Below, piece after piece: positions 37,824-46,704 of a DNA stretch of 64,000 bases (position 1 is the stretch's first letter; each line of letters opens with the position of its first letter). Both the position numbers and the translations under genes were made by a program. The notes under the pieces were generated by a model. It had not been told where the DNA came from. It saw only the letters and a list, made by a program, of their open reading frames with translations, and searched no databases. The DNA comes from Paenibacillus sp. Lineage in GTDB: Bacteria; Bacillota; Bacilli; Paenibacillales; Paenibacillaceae. Where the stretch lies: NCBI GenBank assembly GCA_017512705.1, contig JAFWEX010000129.1, forward strand, positions 124,001-188,000, read 5' to 3'.

Positions 37824-38753
37824 ATGAATTTATACTCACCTTACATCGAGTTTGACCGCAAGGAATGGGCTGGACTCAGAGAACATCAGATCACTCTTCC
37901 TTTGACGGAAGCTGAACTGGAACAGTTAAAGGGTTTGAACGAAGAAGTATCCATTCAGGAAGTTGAGGATATTTATCTCCCCCTTACTCATTTCATTGAC
38001 CTATATGCCCGTGCCTCGCGAGATCTTGATCGGCTTACCGCTGCTTTTATGAAAAAAGAAGCTCTACACACCCCTTATATTATCGGGATCGGGGGCAGCG
38101 TTGCCGTAGGGAAAAGTACAGCAGCCCGTTTGATCCAGGCTCTACTTGCCAGGGGCAAGAATAAACCTAAAGTCGATCTCGTCACCACAGACGGCTTTTT
38201 ATATCCAAATGCAGTATTGGAGAAAAAAGGCATTATGAACCGAAAAGGTTTCCCGGAAAGCTACGACATCAAATCACTCATTAAATTCATGGGAGATGTC
38301 AAATCTGGCAAGCCTGAGGTTAAAGCTCCGGTATATTCTCATCTGGCGTACGACGTCATTCAAGGAGAAGAGCAGGTGATCTGTCAACCAGACATTCTGA
38401 TTATTGAAGGCATCAATGTGCTACAAGTGAAAAGAGAGACTCCTTTGCTGGTTAGTGATTTTTTTGACTTTTCCATCTACATCGATGCCGATGAGGAGCA
38501 TATTCGTCACTGGTACATTGAGCGCTTCAAGCTACTTCGCCAGACTGCCTTTCAGAGCGAAGATTCCTTCTTCCATAAGCGATTTGCCAATATTAATGAA
38601 GAGGAGACGGTTCAGACAGCGAACCAGATCTGGCAGGATATCAATGCTAAAAATCTGCATGAAAACATTTTGCCAACCAAAGGGAGAGCTCGACTAATTC
38701 TGAAAAAAGAAGCTGATCATTCCATTCAACAGATTCAATTGCGCAAGTTATAA
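37824..38753 (+). CDS. coaA: Pantothenate kinase, type I
   Basis: 309 residues. Phosphorylates pantothenate in the first step of coenzyme A synthesis. P-loop GSVAVGKST at 91-99, then [61 protein letters not shown] and DIYL..HFIDLY near the N-terminus, all CoaA of the E. coli type, which is feedback-inhibited by CoA. The upstream context is an AGAAAGCGGG site. It precedes the DUF423 gene by about 90 bases. Confidence 0.95.
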   Translation: MNLYSPYIEFDRKEWAGLREHQITLPLTEAELEQLKGLNEEVSIQEVEDIYLPLTHFIDLYARASRDLDRLTAAFMKKEALHTPYIIGIGGSVAVGKSTAARLIQALLARGKNKPKVDLVTTDGFLYPNAVLEKKGIMNRKGFPESYDIKSLIKFMGDVKSGKPEVKAPVYSHLAYDVIQGEEQVICQPDILIIEGINVLQVKRETPLLVSDFFDFSIYIDADEEHIRHWYIERFKLLRQTAFQSEDSFFHKRFANINEEETVQTANQIWQDINAKNLHENILPTKGRARLILKKEADHSIQQIQLRKL

Positions 38754-38845
38754 GAGCTTTACGGCAACTCCTTTCTTCATACGAGATATGCTGCTTATTA
38801 CCCATCTAATCTATAGTTTATCCACTTTAAAGGAGAGACAAAAAC

Positions 38846-39208
38846 ATGCAAACTCTGGTTGTTCTAGGCAGTGTAATGATGTTTCTGGCCGTCGCACTGG
38901 GTGCCTTCGGGGCACATGCGCTCAAGCGCAAACTGTCCGCTGACATGGTCAAAATCTATGAAACTGGTGTACAATACCATATCGCTCATGGGCTTGGCAT
39001 TATCCTGCTCGGATTGTTCGCAAATCAGCTGCCGTCTTCATCGCTCGTCATGACCGCAGGATGGCTCTTGTTTGCGGGGATTATCATATTCTCCGGCAGC
39101 CTCTACACATTAAGTATCACAGGCGTACGGAAATGGGGCGCAGTCACCCCCTTAGGCGGTATTGCCTTTCTGGCTGGATGGATTACACTGTTGTTTGCAG
39201 CATTGTAA
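38846..39208 (+). CDS. DUF423 family membrane protein (YwdK-like)
   Basis: 120 residues with four membrane segments. Family landmarks are MFLAVALGAFGAHALKRKLSADMVKIYETGVQYHIAHGLGIILLGL, with the conserved Gly-Ala-Phe-Gly-Ala-His and YHxxH, and ITPLGGIAFLAGW-like C-terminus. Function unknown. AAAGGAGAGA precedes the ATG. Confidence 0.88.
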   Translation: MQTLVVLGSVMMFLAVALGAFGAHALKRKLSADMVKIYETGVQYHIAHGLGIILLGLFANQLPSSSLVMTAGWLLFAGIIIFSGSLYTLSITGVRKWGAVTPLGGIAFLAGWITLLFAAL

Positions 39209-39287
39209 TTTATTGATTACCTGTTACATGAAATAGAGTGCTCTGGCTGAACAAAACGGATGCGAGAGTGCTCTTTTTTTTGCGCTT

Positions 39288-39829
39288 TTAATCACGCCAA
39301 AGTCTTTGGATGGTGACCATTTCTCGCTCCCGTCTTAGAACATACACATCCGGGTTGGAAAGCTTCATCCACTCAAAGTAACCAAAAGATGGGTTATAGT
39401 GACGGATCATTAATGATAACAAGTTACCATGGGTGATCACCGCTCCATGCGACTCCGGTCTTTGCCAACATTCTTCCAGCAGAGCCAAACCTCGGGCAGC
39501 TGCAGTTCTTGAAGATTCACCGCCTTCTGCGGCCCAATCCACGTCATCATATGTATGCTTCAGCACATCCATCCAGTCTGGCAGATCCCCAGTGCTCAGT
39601 ACACGTTCTTGTAAACGCTCGTCTGTATGATAAGCTGATGGATGGCTGCACCTAAAGGGACTGCTGTCTGTACCGCTCTCTTCCAGGGACTGGATACAAT
39701 ATAGGTAATTCCACAACCGGACAGCACCTCTGCCAGCTTCTCAGCCTGCTTGTACCCTTCATCTGTAAGGCTGGCGTATGGCTCCTGTCCTTCGGCTTTG
39801 GCGTGACGGATGAGATAAATCGAATCCAT
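39288..39829 (-). pseudogene. Histidine phosphatase (phosphoglycerate mutase-like), frameshifted
   Basis: Two frames make one protein. Frame 1 (39829 downward) gives MDSIYLIRHAKAEGQEPYAS, the RHG catalytic start, through IVSSPWKRAVQTAVPLGAAIHQLI; frame 2 continues DERLQERVLSTGDLPDWMDVLKH, then GGESSRTAAARGLALLEEC and the second catalytic His in AVITHGNLLSLM. The two meet near 39618-39633 with a net change of one base. Without it the protein would be about 180 residues, the normal size. Either a recent inactivating mutation or a sequencing error. Lies 25 bases downstream of murI. Confidence 0.8.
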
Positions 39830-39854
39830 ATAACAACACCTCCGGTGATCTGAA

Positions 39855-40661
39855 CTAAAGTGCGTTTTCGTTGAGATACTGAAGTGCCTTGCGCATTTTA
39901 TCCTGTTCTTCTGTGCGGCCTGATGAACTTAGAAAATTCACGTTCTCCTGGAGTCCAAGTTCCCCGCTTCCAACTTGCGATTGAGTCTGGAGTCCAAGGC
40001 GTCGCTTCAACTGACTCACCGTTCCTGCACTACCGTCTACGATCTGAACATGATCCGGCAATACGGTTCGCAGGATGGATGAATAAAACGGGTAATGAGT
40101 ACATCCCATCACCACCGTCCCATATTGTTCCAAGTCCAGATTGGACAGCTTGGAGCGGAAGTAAGCAGCAATACTGCTCGAATCAAACTGAAGCTGTTCA
40201 CACCACTCCACCAGTTCGGGAAGTGCAAGTGAATCGACCCGATGTTCGTCATCTACCCGCGATACCAGTTCATTGTATTTCGTCTGGCTCAGCGTCAAGG
40301 CTGTAGCAAATACAAGCACTCGCTTGCCGTTGTCCCGGTTCATCTCCACGGCTGGTTTCACCGCTGGCTCCATACCAATGATAGGGATTTCATACATAGA
40401 TCGCAGATCATGAACCGCTAAGCTGGTTGCTGTATTACACGCAATTACGATTGCATCTACCCGTTCCCGAATGATGGCTTCTACGCAAGCAAAAATATAA
40501 CGGCGGACTTCGTCCACAGACTTGGTTCCATACGGAACATGCGATGTATCCGCATAATAGATATAGGATTCATCCGGAAACTGCTGCAAAGCTCTGTGCA
40601 GTACCGTTAATCCGCCGATGCCTGAATCATAAAAAGCAATTTTCTTCGTCAAGGATGTCAC
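39855..40661 (-). CDS. murI: Glutamate racemase
   Basis: 268 residues. Makes D-glutamate for peptidoglycan. Both catalytic cysteines are in place: Cys75 in VIACNTATS and Cys187 in VMGCTHYPF; the N-terminal IAFYDSGIGGLTVL (Asp-Ser substrate loop) and YADTSHVPYGTKS also match. Cofactor-independent two-base mechanism. Sometimes named racE in Bacillus. The histidine phosphatase pseudogene follows it closely and was probably in the same transcript. Confidence 0.95.
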   Translation of the reverse strand: MTSLTKKIAFYDSGIGGLTVLHRALQQFPDESYIYYADTSHVPYGTKSVDEVRRYIFACVEAIIRERVDAIVIACNTATSLAVHDLRSMYEIPIIGMEPAVKPAVEMNRDNGKRVLVFATALTLSQTKYNELVSRVDDEHRVDSLALPELVEWCEQLQFDSSSIAAYFRSKLSNLDLEQYGTVVMGCTHYPFYSSILRTVLPDHVQIVDGSAGTVSQLKRRLGLQTQSQVGSGELGLQENVNFLSSSGRTEEQDKMRKALQYLNENAL

Positions 40662-40811
40662 CTCTATAACGTATTCTTTCGGTTCTACGAACCGTTTTTT
40701 TACTGCTCATGCTGACTGGAGGTGAGGCTAAGTTTACGTTTGATTACTAAGGACTGAACTTGAATTACTTTCAAAAGCACGTTCCAAAGACACATCAAGT
40801 CTTACTCTGTT

Positions 40812-41019
40812 TCATCTATGCAACAGCGTATCGTCTCCCAGCAGTTCGATACTAGTCAAGCTTGTAACAGACATTTGCATTTCATTGCAGAACGCAATTA
40901 AGATAAATCTTCTCGTCAATAAATGCCGCAAAGCTGTCATTATAATTATACTCTTCTCCATCAATACGAATATGCGCTTCAATGACATATTGCAAGTCTT
41001 TTTGTAGGAAAATTTCGAA
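40812..41019 (-). pseudogene. Frameshifted short orphan gene
   Basis: No single frame reads well, but two join into a natural-looking protein: FEIFLQKDLQYVIEAHIRID then a GEEYNYNDSFAAFIDEKIY segment (41019 down to about 40880) in one frame, and NEMQMSVTSLTSIELLGDDT to LLHR in another, ending at 40812. A further shift would be needed to reach an ATG near 41025, and no Shine-Dalgarno is visible. It probably encoded about 70 residues. I do not recognise the family. It lies just after the zinc-ribbon-like gene. Confidence 0.45.
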
Positions 41020-41036
41020 TCATTGATCATTTTCTT

Positions 41037-41405
41037 TTATTTCATCCATCGATGTAGCAAATTCTCTCCCTCACTTCTCCGACTAGAAGCGTACTTTTCC
41101 AGAAAAATCGGGACTTCACGCAAATGGGCTGGACGATATCCGGCTCCGCATCCACAGCTATGATAGGTAATACCATGACGATAAAGCGTCATGACTTTGG
41201 TCCACTGTTTGATATCTTTTTGCTTGGGTGCTTGAAAATCCTGTCCCATGCTTACCATTATTTCCGCACATTGCGGGCATTTATGTTCAAGAATTGGCGT
41301 AGTTTCTGGACTCAAATCGTAAGGAGATACTTGTTTGAATGACTTACGGCAGTTAAAACAAGCATATATTTCTTTATACGGACCTGACATGGCATACCGG
41401 CACAT
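41037..41405 (-). CDS. Cys-rich zinc-ribbon-like hypothetical protein
   Basis: 122 residues, start ATG 41405 with a consensus AAGGAGGTGATCACC before it. Cysteine pairs in YACFNCRKSFKQ (about 19-22) and HKCPQCAEIM (about 43-46) are four-Cys zinc-ribbon spacing (C-x2-C...C-x2-C); a further cluster SCGCGAGYRP lies near 85. In related Gram-positive proteins this is annotated as hypothetical or zinc-ribbon protein. Function unknown; nucleic-acid binding is a guess from the ribbon. Confidence 0.75.
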   Translation of the reverse strand: MCRYAMSGPYKEIYACFNCRKSFKQVSPYDLSPETTPILEHKCPQCAEIMVSMGQDFQAPKQKDIKQWTKVMTLYRHGITYHSCGCGAGYRPAHLREVPIFLEKYASSRRSEGENLLHRWMK

Positions 41406-41453
41406 GGTGATCACCTCCTTATCATTTTCCATTATACGGGATTTTCTGCGCTG

Positions 41454-42056
41454 TTACGAATCTTCTATTGCATCATTGCGCATTCGCTCTTCTCCAAGCT
41501 GAAGCAAATTCAGCGATAGATGTTTGTTGTAAAAATACGTCATGTGTGCCTCATCGTACCCTTGTCCCCCAACTTCCAGCGCATTGCGCTCTATCCCGTA
41601 GACTTCAAACCCATGCCGCTCATACAACCGTCTCGCCGAAACATTCGTCGTCACCACACTCAGATTAATCTGCTTCAGGTTTTCGAGATGCTCGCCACGT
41701 TCCAGAACCTCGGACAACAATCGGGATGCCAATCCCTTCCCACGATGAGCAGACGAGACATAGACACCCCAGATCAATCCTTTGTGTCTGAGCTTCAGAC
41801 CATATTCCCTTTTAAATCCCATCATGCCCGCAAGTGTACCTTCAGGTGTATACGCACCCAAAATATAATCATCAGGCTCGTGATGTATCCGCTCCTTCAC
41901 TTCACTCACAGACAACTGGCTGGACAGCTCGTATGAAGCCCCAAAGGCTTCGGGGTGTGTCCGCAATGCTTCAAGTCGCAAAGGCCAATATAGATCGGAT
42001 TCATCACGTTGGATATTACGCAAGATGTATCTCTCTTGCCTAGCATCAGAACTCAC
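41454..42056 (-). CDS. GNAT family N-acetyltransferase
   Basis: 200 residues, GTG start 8 bases after GGGGG. Motif A is IWGVYVSSAHRGKGLASRLLSEVLERGEHLENLKQINLSVVTTNVSARRLYERHGFEVYGIERNAL, containing the R-G-K-G CoA loop and the N-x-x-A-x-x-L-Y-E-x-x-G-F ending, as in RimI/YjaB-type acetyltransferases. Substrate unknown. A charged tail follows the domain. Confidence 0.85.
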   Translation of the reverse strand: MSSDARQERYILRNIQRDESDLYWPLRLEALRTHPEAFGASYELSSQLSVSEVKERIHHEPDDYILGAYTPEGTLAGMMGFKREYGLKLRHKGLIWGVYVSSAHRGKGLASRLLSEVLERGEHLENLKQINLSVVTTNVSARRLYERHGFEVYGIERNALEVGGQGYDEAHMTYFYNKHLSLNLLQLGEERMRNDAIEDS

Positions 42057-42221
42057 CCTTCATTCCCCCTGCAATGAAAAAATGTATGACTATTATAAAC
42101 AAGTGCCTCTTCACTTGAACGTCCCCAAGGTTTCGGAGTGTATGCATTCTACTTCGCTACGGTCGTTGCGGTGCGTGTCTCTGCAATTAGTTTAGTTTGA
42201 GTTCTAGTTATAGCAATAGTT

Positions 42222-42359
42222 TTAGTACTGGTTATTTCTCCGTTCACGATCCAGCTCCATCGCTTCTTGCACCCGGTCGCGCACCGGGAGCTTGCTGTTG
42301 ATATGCAAGAGCAATCCTATAATAATTAGTAGCAGTACAACCACGATAACCTTGAACAC
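42222..42359 (-). CDS. Small single-pass membrane protein
   Basis: 45 residues, GTG start at 42359 with AAGGGGGA 7 bases before it. Sequence: one hydrophobic segment right at the start (VIVVVLLLIIIGLLLHI, residues about 4-20), then a charged cytoplasmic-type tail, KLPVRDRVQEAMELDRERRN. Too short for the usual gene cut-offs, but the initiation signal and the strong helix-plus-tail design make it credible. Function unknown. Confidence 0.6.
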   Translation of the reverse strand: MFKVIVVVLLLIIIGLLLHINSKLPVRDRVQEAMELDRERRNNQY

Positions 42360-42456
42360 CAATCAGTCCCCCTTGAAAAGGATAAGCTGCTTAACTCGTA
42401 CATTCCTCATGCATTCCTCATTCGTGTCTCAGACCGACTCCCTGACTACTCCCCCG

Positions 42457-43434
42457 TCACGATCGAAGAGCTCGGGCAATGATTCGCTCCAGCCATTTCC
42501 ATGGCAACAGCGCTTTTCCTATAATGAGTAACCGCGAACCTTTACCCAGCGCATACCGCAATCTTGGTGCACGCATCTGTGCAATTCTCCCAATCAGATC
42601 AGCAACCTCCTGAGGATCAGGCGCAGTCTCGCTCGCATGTGTGGAATAGCGGAGAACTGCATCCAGCTTCTGCTTATAAGGCGAATTCTCATTCCGGTGA
42701 ATCTCATCTAATCCCTTGTTCCAGATGGGGGTGCGATATGCCCCTGGTTCCACAAGCACTACTCGGATACCGAAGGAAGACATCTCATGGCGCAGACTTT
42801 CCGTGAACCCTTCCACAGCGAACTTGGAAGCAGCATAAGGTGCATACCCTGGAAACCCGGAAAGACCGCTTACACTCGAAAGGTTAATAATCAGTCCACT
42901 TTGCTGTTCACGCATCACAGGCAGCACAGCGCGTGTAACTGCGATCAGTCCGAACAGATTCGTCTCCATCTGACGCCGCCAATCCTCCATCGCGACTTCC
43001 TCAATGAATCCCCCCACAGCAAAACCAGCATTATTCACCAACATGTCAATGCGCCCATATTGCTGAATCACTGTATGAACCGCGGTCAGCACCTCGTCGG
43101 AATCCGTCACATCAAGTTGCATGTAATGGAGTTGATCGGTTACTCCTGCCTCTTCTGCACGATTCGAAAGTTCTCCCTTACGACTAAGATCACGCATCGT
43201 TGCAATCACATAATAACCTTGTTTAGCAAGCGTAATCGCCGTCAGCATACCAAAGCCGCTGGATGTGCCTGTGATGAATGCTACGGGATGTTGGTTCCTC
43301 GGCCTAACTGACTGTATTTCTCTTGAATCTGCTATGGATGCGGATGCTGCTGCCTTATTCATCCCTTCGGTTCCACCCCCATCCGTAGAGGTTGGTTGTG
43401 AATCCTCTCCTATTTTATAGGCCCATACCGTCAT
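42457..43434 (-). CDS. Short-chain dehydrogenase/reductase
   Basis: 325 residues. After a 45-residue low-complexity N-terminal extension comes the classical SDR core: VAFITGTSSGFGMLTA (TGxxxGxG), NNAGFAVGG, catalytic Ser in INLSSVSGLSG, YAPYAASKFAVEGF (YxxxK) and VEPGAYRTPIWNKG. Oxidises or reduces an unknown alcohol/ketone. It lies 77 bases after the adenylating enzyme and reads the same way, so it may be the last gene of that operon. The extension is unusual; a start at residue 25 (MNKAAASAS) is possible. Confidence 0.85.
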   Translation of the reverse strand: MTVWAYKIGEDSQPTSTDGGGTEGMNKAAASASIADSREIQSVRPRNQHPVAFITGTSSGFGMLTAITLAKQGYYVIATMRDLSRKGELSNRAEEAGVTDQLHYMQLDVTDSDEVLTAVHTVIQQYGRIDMLVNNAGFAVGGFIEEVAMEDWRRQMETNLFGLIAVTRAVLPVMREQQSGLIINLSSVSGLSGFPGYAPYAASKFAVEGFTESLRHEMSSFGIRVVLVEPGAYRTPIWNKGLDEIHRNENSPYKQKLDAVLRYSTHASETAPDPQEVADLIGRIAQMRAPRLRYALGKGSRLLIIGKALLPWKWLERIIARALRS

Positions 43435-43511
43435 TTCATTACCTTCTCTCTAATCATGTTGATTCATATCGACGGATTTCGCGTACTCTCCTCTGATCTA
43501 ACACCTCGTAC

Positions 43512-44834
43512 CTATTCACCCAGACGTCTCTCCACCCGCCGAAGCTTGGTTATTCCAGCTTCAAACGTGTATGGCACAAAATGAACCTCCGGTAGCGTAC
43601 AATCCAGCCGCTCTGCCAGTTTCTTCAGCTCTCTCAGCACAGAAGCTTGGACCTGTTCATGATCTGCTTCCTCGCTGATCCGCATGGATACCTCCAACAC
43701 TCCACTGCCTCGCTGCACCACACGATAATGCTCAATAGACGGCGAAGCTGCAATGACGGCCCGACTGATGAAATCCGGAAAAACCGAGACCTCTATACCC
43801 TCATGTGCGTGTGAAAAGTAAAGCGTATCATCACAGCGTCCTTCAATCCGCTCAATGGCGGTAAACAATGAACCACAGGCGCATGGCTCCGCCGCCTCGG
43901 TTAGAATATCGTTCAGCCGATACCGGATAATCGGCTGGGATGTTCTAGAGAAGTCTGTAATCACAGGCACAAAGCGGCGAGTGGCAGGATCAATGTACTC
44001 TTTTTCAATATGCACAATGTCTTCATTCAGGTGTATCGTTCCATGTTCGCAGGATGCCCCCAGGAAACCTTCTGTACACTGATAGACCTGATGAACAGTC
44101 TGCTGAAAGACACGCTCCAGCACGTTACGGTCCAGTGGATCTAACACTTCGGCTACGGATATGATTTTATGAGGCACATGGGTTAAGCGGCCTTGTAGAT
44201 AAGCATCAGCCAGCATACGAAGCATGGAGGGTGGTGCCACCCATACCGTCGGCTGATATTGTTCCATACGTTCAACTAGAATCTCTACACGCTCCAGCAA
44301 GTCGAAATACTGGAATTGCAGCTTGCCGCGCTTCACGGATTCATACAGATTGCTGTTCGCACGCAAAAAGAAAGCGATCTTGGCAGGTTTCCACAGCCCG
44401 CCTGGCAGCAATTTGGCCAGCACCGTGCCTGTCCATGCATCCTGTTCCCGATCACTCACCAGAAATATTCCCCGGTTACCCGATGTGCCTGAGGATAGCC
44501 CTACGGTTACCCCTTGAATGGAAGACTGCCCGAAATCACGAGTCTCCTCACTCTCACCCGCCAGAAACAGTGCTTCTTCCTTCGTAATTCCTACCGTGTT
44601 CAGTGTATCAAAATGCTGCATCATAATGGACTTGTCAATCTGCGGGAATTGTCTCCACTCCGATGCACTTAGGCCATCCCACCATTCTTGGTAAAATGCA
44701 GACTGCACCCGAATACGCTTGACATGACGCCTGATTCGACGTTCCTGCCAGCGTTCGAGTTCCTCTCGTGTCTTCCATCTGCGCAAACCTCGTGCAACGG
44801 CATAATGCGCCAGAATGCGAAAGGAATTGCTCAT
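43512..44834 (-). CDS. F390 synthetase-related adenylate-forming enzyme
   Basis: 440 residues of the phenylacetate-CoA ligase/CapK-like superfamily. The nucleotide loop is GLSSGTSGNRGIFLV (about 109-123), followed by QCTEGFLGASCEHGTIHLNEDIVHIE and FSRTSQPIIRYRLNDI, where the Arg-Tyr-Arg and Asp fit the ATP-binding pattern of the family. It should activate a carboxylate as an acyl-adenylate and pass it to a thiol or amine. Its ATG overlaps the metallo-hydrolase stop by 4 bases, so the two are coupled. The carboxylate is unknown. Confidence 0.82.
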   Translation of the reverse strand: MSNSFRILAHYAVARGLRRWKTREELERWQERRIRRHVKRIRVQSAFYQEWWDGLSASEWRQFPQIDKSIMMQHFDTLNTVGITKEEALFLAGESEETRDFGQSSIQGVTVGLSSGTSGNRGIFLVSDREQDAWTGTVLAKLLPGGLWKPAKIAFFLRANSNLYESVKRGKLQFQYFDLLERVEILVERMEQYQPTVWVAPPSMLRMLADAYLQGRLTHVPHKIISVAEVLDPLDRNVLERVFQQTVHQVYQCTEGFLGASCEHGTIHLNEDIVHIEKEYIDPATRRFVPVITDFSRTSQPIIRYRLNDILTEAAEPCACGSLFTAIERIEGRCDDTLYFSHAHEGIEVSVFPDFISRAVIAASPSIEHYRVVQRGSGVLEVSMRISEEADHEQVQASVLRELKKLAERLDCTLPEVHFVPYTFEAGITKLRRVERRLGE

Positions 44835-45715
44835 AACTCACTCCCTCCTGTGCCCCATGCGCTCAGCACTTCTTGACAGTGGCTCGGCACGATTCGAATT
44901 TCGGGAAACTGACGATGCAGCTGAACTAATTTATCAAAATTGCGTCTATATTCCTGCCGATCTGACATAATGATGCCCGCAAGCGGATGAGGCCTGCGCT
45001 GTTCACGAAATGCCCGGCTCGACCATACTGCATCGGCACATAGGAAATATGAATGCTGCTCTGTACGCAACAAAAGGCCCATCATGCCCTCCGCATGCCC
45101 CGATACATCCACTCCAAGCAAACTACCATCTCCAAAAAGATCATACACTTCGTTCCAGGGGAATTTCTGCAAAAGTTCTGTACCTGCATGTGCTGCCGCT
45201 TCTGTCCATGGCTTCGGTTCTTGATTCACGGGCAGTGACCGCTGAGTAAAATCATCCGGAAGCAATCCGGCCAGAAATCCAGCCTTGACTGCGGCAATCG
45301 GCCCCAGAGAGCGAACAGCCTCATAAGCTTGCGGTAAATAAATAAACCGAGCTTCCGGGAAATCCCGGACCCCTGCGATATGATCCCCGTGAAAATGTGA
45401 GAGAATAACATATCGGATATCCCGTGCCTGCAATCCGATCCGTTCTAGAAACTGAACAGCACTGTCTCCTTGCTGATACACGACAGGTGTGATGTGACGA
45501 TACAACGTATTAGGCAGATGCGCAGTCTCTTCAAAAAAGCGGGAGCTGTACCCCGTATCCAGCAGCATCGCACCATGCACCGGATGAATAATACAGGCAA
45601 AACCTGCTGGAAAAGGAACAGGCTTCACACTTCCTCCCCGTAGCGTTAAAAACTCGGGATGTGTACAGTATCCTGCTGCACCTATATATAACTTAACGGG
45701 TATTGAAGTTAACAT
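44831..45715 (-). CDS. MBL-fold metallo-hydrolase
   Basis: 294 residues. The metal motif is VILSHFHGDHIAGV (H-x-H-x-D-H), with later ligands in GVDVSGHAEGMMGLLL and LCADAVW and a final His in IVPSHCQEV. Architecture resembles lactonase-type hydrolases such as AHL lactonase, so a lactone or thioester substrate is possible but unproved. Start ATG 45715 follows GGAGG at 8 bases; the longer frame begins at a TTG that overlaps the upstream gene. It overlaps that gene's end by 7 bases. Confidence 0.82.
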   Translation of the reverse strand: MLTSIPVKLYIGAAGYCTHPEFLTLRGGSVKPVPFPAGFACIIHPVHGAMLLDTGYSSRFFEETAHLPNTLYRHITPVVYQQGDSAVQFLERIGLQARDIRYVILSHFHGDHIAGVRDFPEARFIYLPQAYEAVRSLGPIAAVKAGFLAGLLPDDFTQRSLPVNQEPKPWTEAAAHAGTELLQKFPWNEVYDLFGDGSLLGVDVSGHAEGMMGLLLRTEQHSYFLCADAVWSSRAFREQRRPHPLAGIIMSDRQEYRRNFDKLVQLHRQFPEIRIVPSHCQEVLSAWGTGGSEL

Positions 45716-46704
45716 GATTCTGCCCTCCACCAATCTGCGAACTGTTGCAAACCTTCTTCAATGGAAACACGGGGTGTATATCCCAGTTGCTCTCTTGCAT
45801 CGTTAATGTTCAAGATCTGCGGCACACCCAAAGAGCCGACTGTATATCTGGTGAGCATCGGTTCACCCAGAGCAGGAATGAATCGATGTACACCTTCCAG
45901 CAAAGCGGCAGCTCCATAGGCGGTTCTATAAGAAATGTTCAACCGATGCAGCGGCATATCCAACATATCAAACAACGTGCTGACCAGTTCTGCAAAAGGT
46001 CTCGGATCTCCATTTGAAATGTTGTACGCTCTCCCAAGCACAGCTTCAGGAGCACTTTCACACAATAACAAGGCATCCACCACGTTATCTACACATGTCA
46101 GGTCAATCAATACTTGTCCGTTATTAATCATCGGTACGCCCCGTTTGGCATTCGCCGCAACAATACGCGGAAAAAGCGTCTGATCATGGGGACCAAAAAT
46201 AGCTCGCGGACGAATCATGATCGACGGCAATCCATTACTGTGTGCATCCATTACGACCTGCTCTGCAAGAAGTTTGGTAGCGGCATAATGATTGGCAGGT
46301 TTGACAGGCAGTGGATCATTTTCATGAACTTCATAACGCGGTATGTAATTAAAATAAATACTTGGTGTAGATACATGAATGAACCGTTCCACCTTACTGC
46401 GTGCAGCACGATCAACCAGATTCTTAGTCCCCTGTACGTTACTGCTGTAGAAATCCCTGTATCGTCCCCATGGGGACGATAACGCCGCGCAATGGTACAC
46501 CACATCCTGACCTGCACATGCTACTTCCACAGACCGCTCGTCCCGAATATCTCCCTTAATAAAACGTACTCCCCCTGCTTCAAGGGTGGCGCCGATCTCT
46601 TCCTGTCGTCCCATAGCGGTAACTTCCCATCCCTCGGATGCAAGTCTCATAGCCAGTGGTCTGCCCAGACCACCTGTAGCGCCTGTCACCAATGCTCTCT
46701 TCAT
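45709..46704 (-). CDS. NAD(P)-dependent epimerase/dehydratase (3-beta-HSD/OleD-like)
   Basis: 331 residues, extended SDR: RALVTGATGGLGRPLAMRLASEGWEV (TGxxGxxG), DVVYHCAALSSPWG, FIHVSTPSIYF, NHYAATKLLAEQVV (YxxxK) and IRPRAIFGPHD. The nearest described type is the 3-beta-hydroxysteroid dehydrogenase/OleD group that reduces beta-keto acids to beta-hydroxy acids. Its ATG overlaps the ATP-grasp stop (ATGA). Next to a ketoacyl synthase, reduction of the freshly made beta-keto acyl product is a reasonable inference. Confidence 0.82.
   Translation of the reverse strand: MKRALVTGATGGLGRPLAMRLASEGWEVTAMGRQEEIGATLEAGGVRFIKGDIRDERSVEVACAGQDVVYHCAALSSPWGRYRDFYSSNVQGTKNLVDRAARSKVERFIHVSTPSIYFNYIPRYEVHENDPLPVKPANHYAATKLLAEQVVMDAHSNGLPSIMIRPRAIFGPHDQTLFPRIVAANAKRGVPMINNGQVLIDLTCVDNVVDALLLCESAPEAVLGRAYNISNGDPRPFAELVSTLFDMLDMPLHRLNISYRTAYGAAALLEGVHRFIPALGEPMLTRYTVGSLGVPQILNINDAREQLGYTPRVSIEEGLQQFADWWRAESC

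Noticed and set aside
37075..37827. A 250-residue plus-strand frame opposite the DUF3891 gene
   Set aside because: Shadow frame rich in His, Pro, Ser and Arg, without a ribosome site; the opposite strand carries the recognisable family.
39209..39287. AGAGTGCTCT repeated twice after the DUF423 gene
   Set aside because: The copies are direct, not inverted, repeats; with the T run they may be part of a weak terminator, but the pairing is unconvincing.
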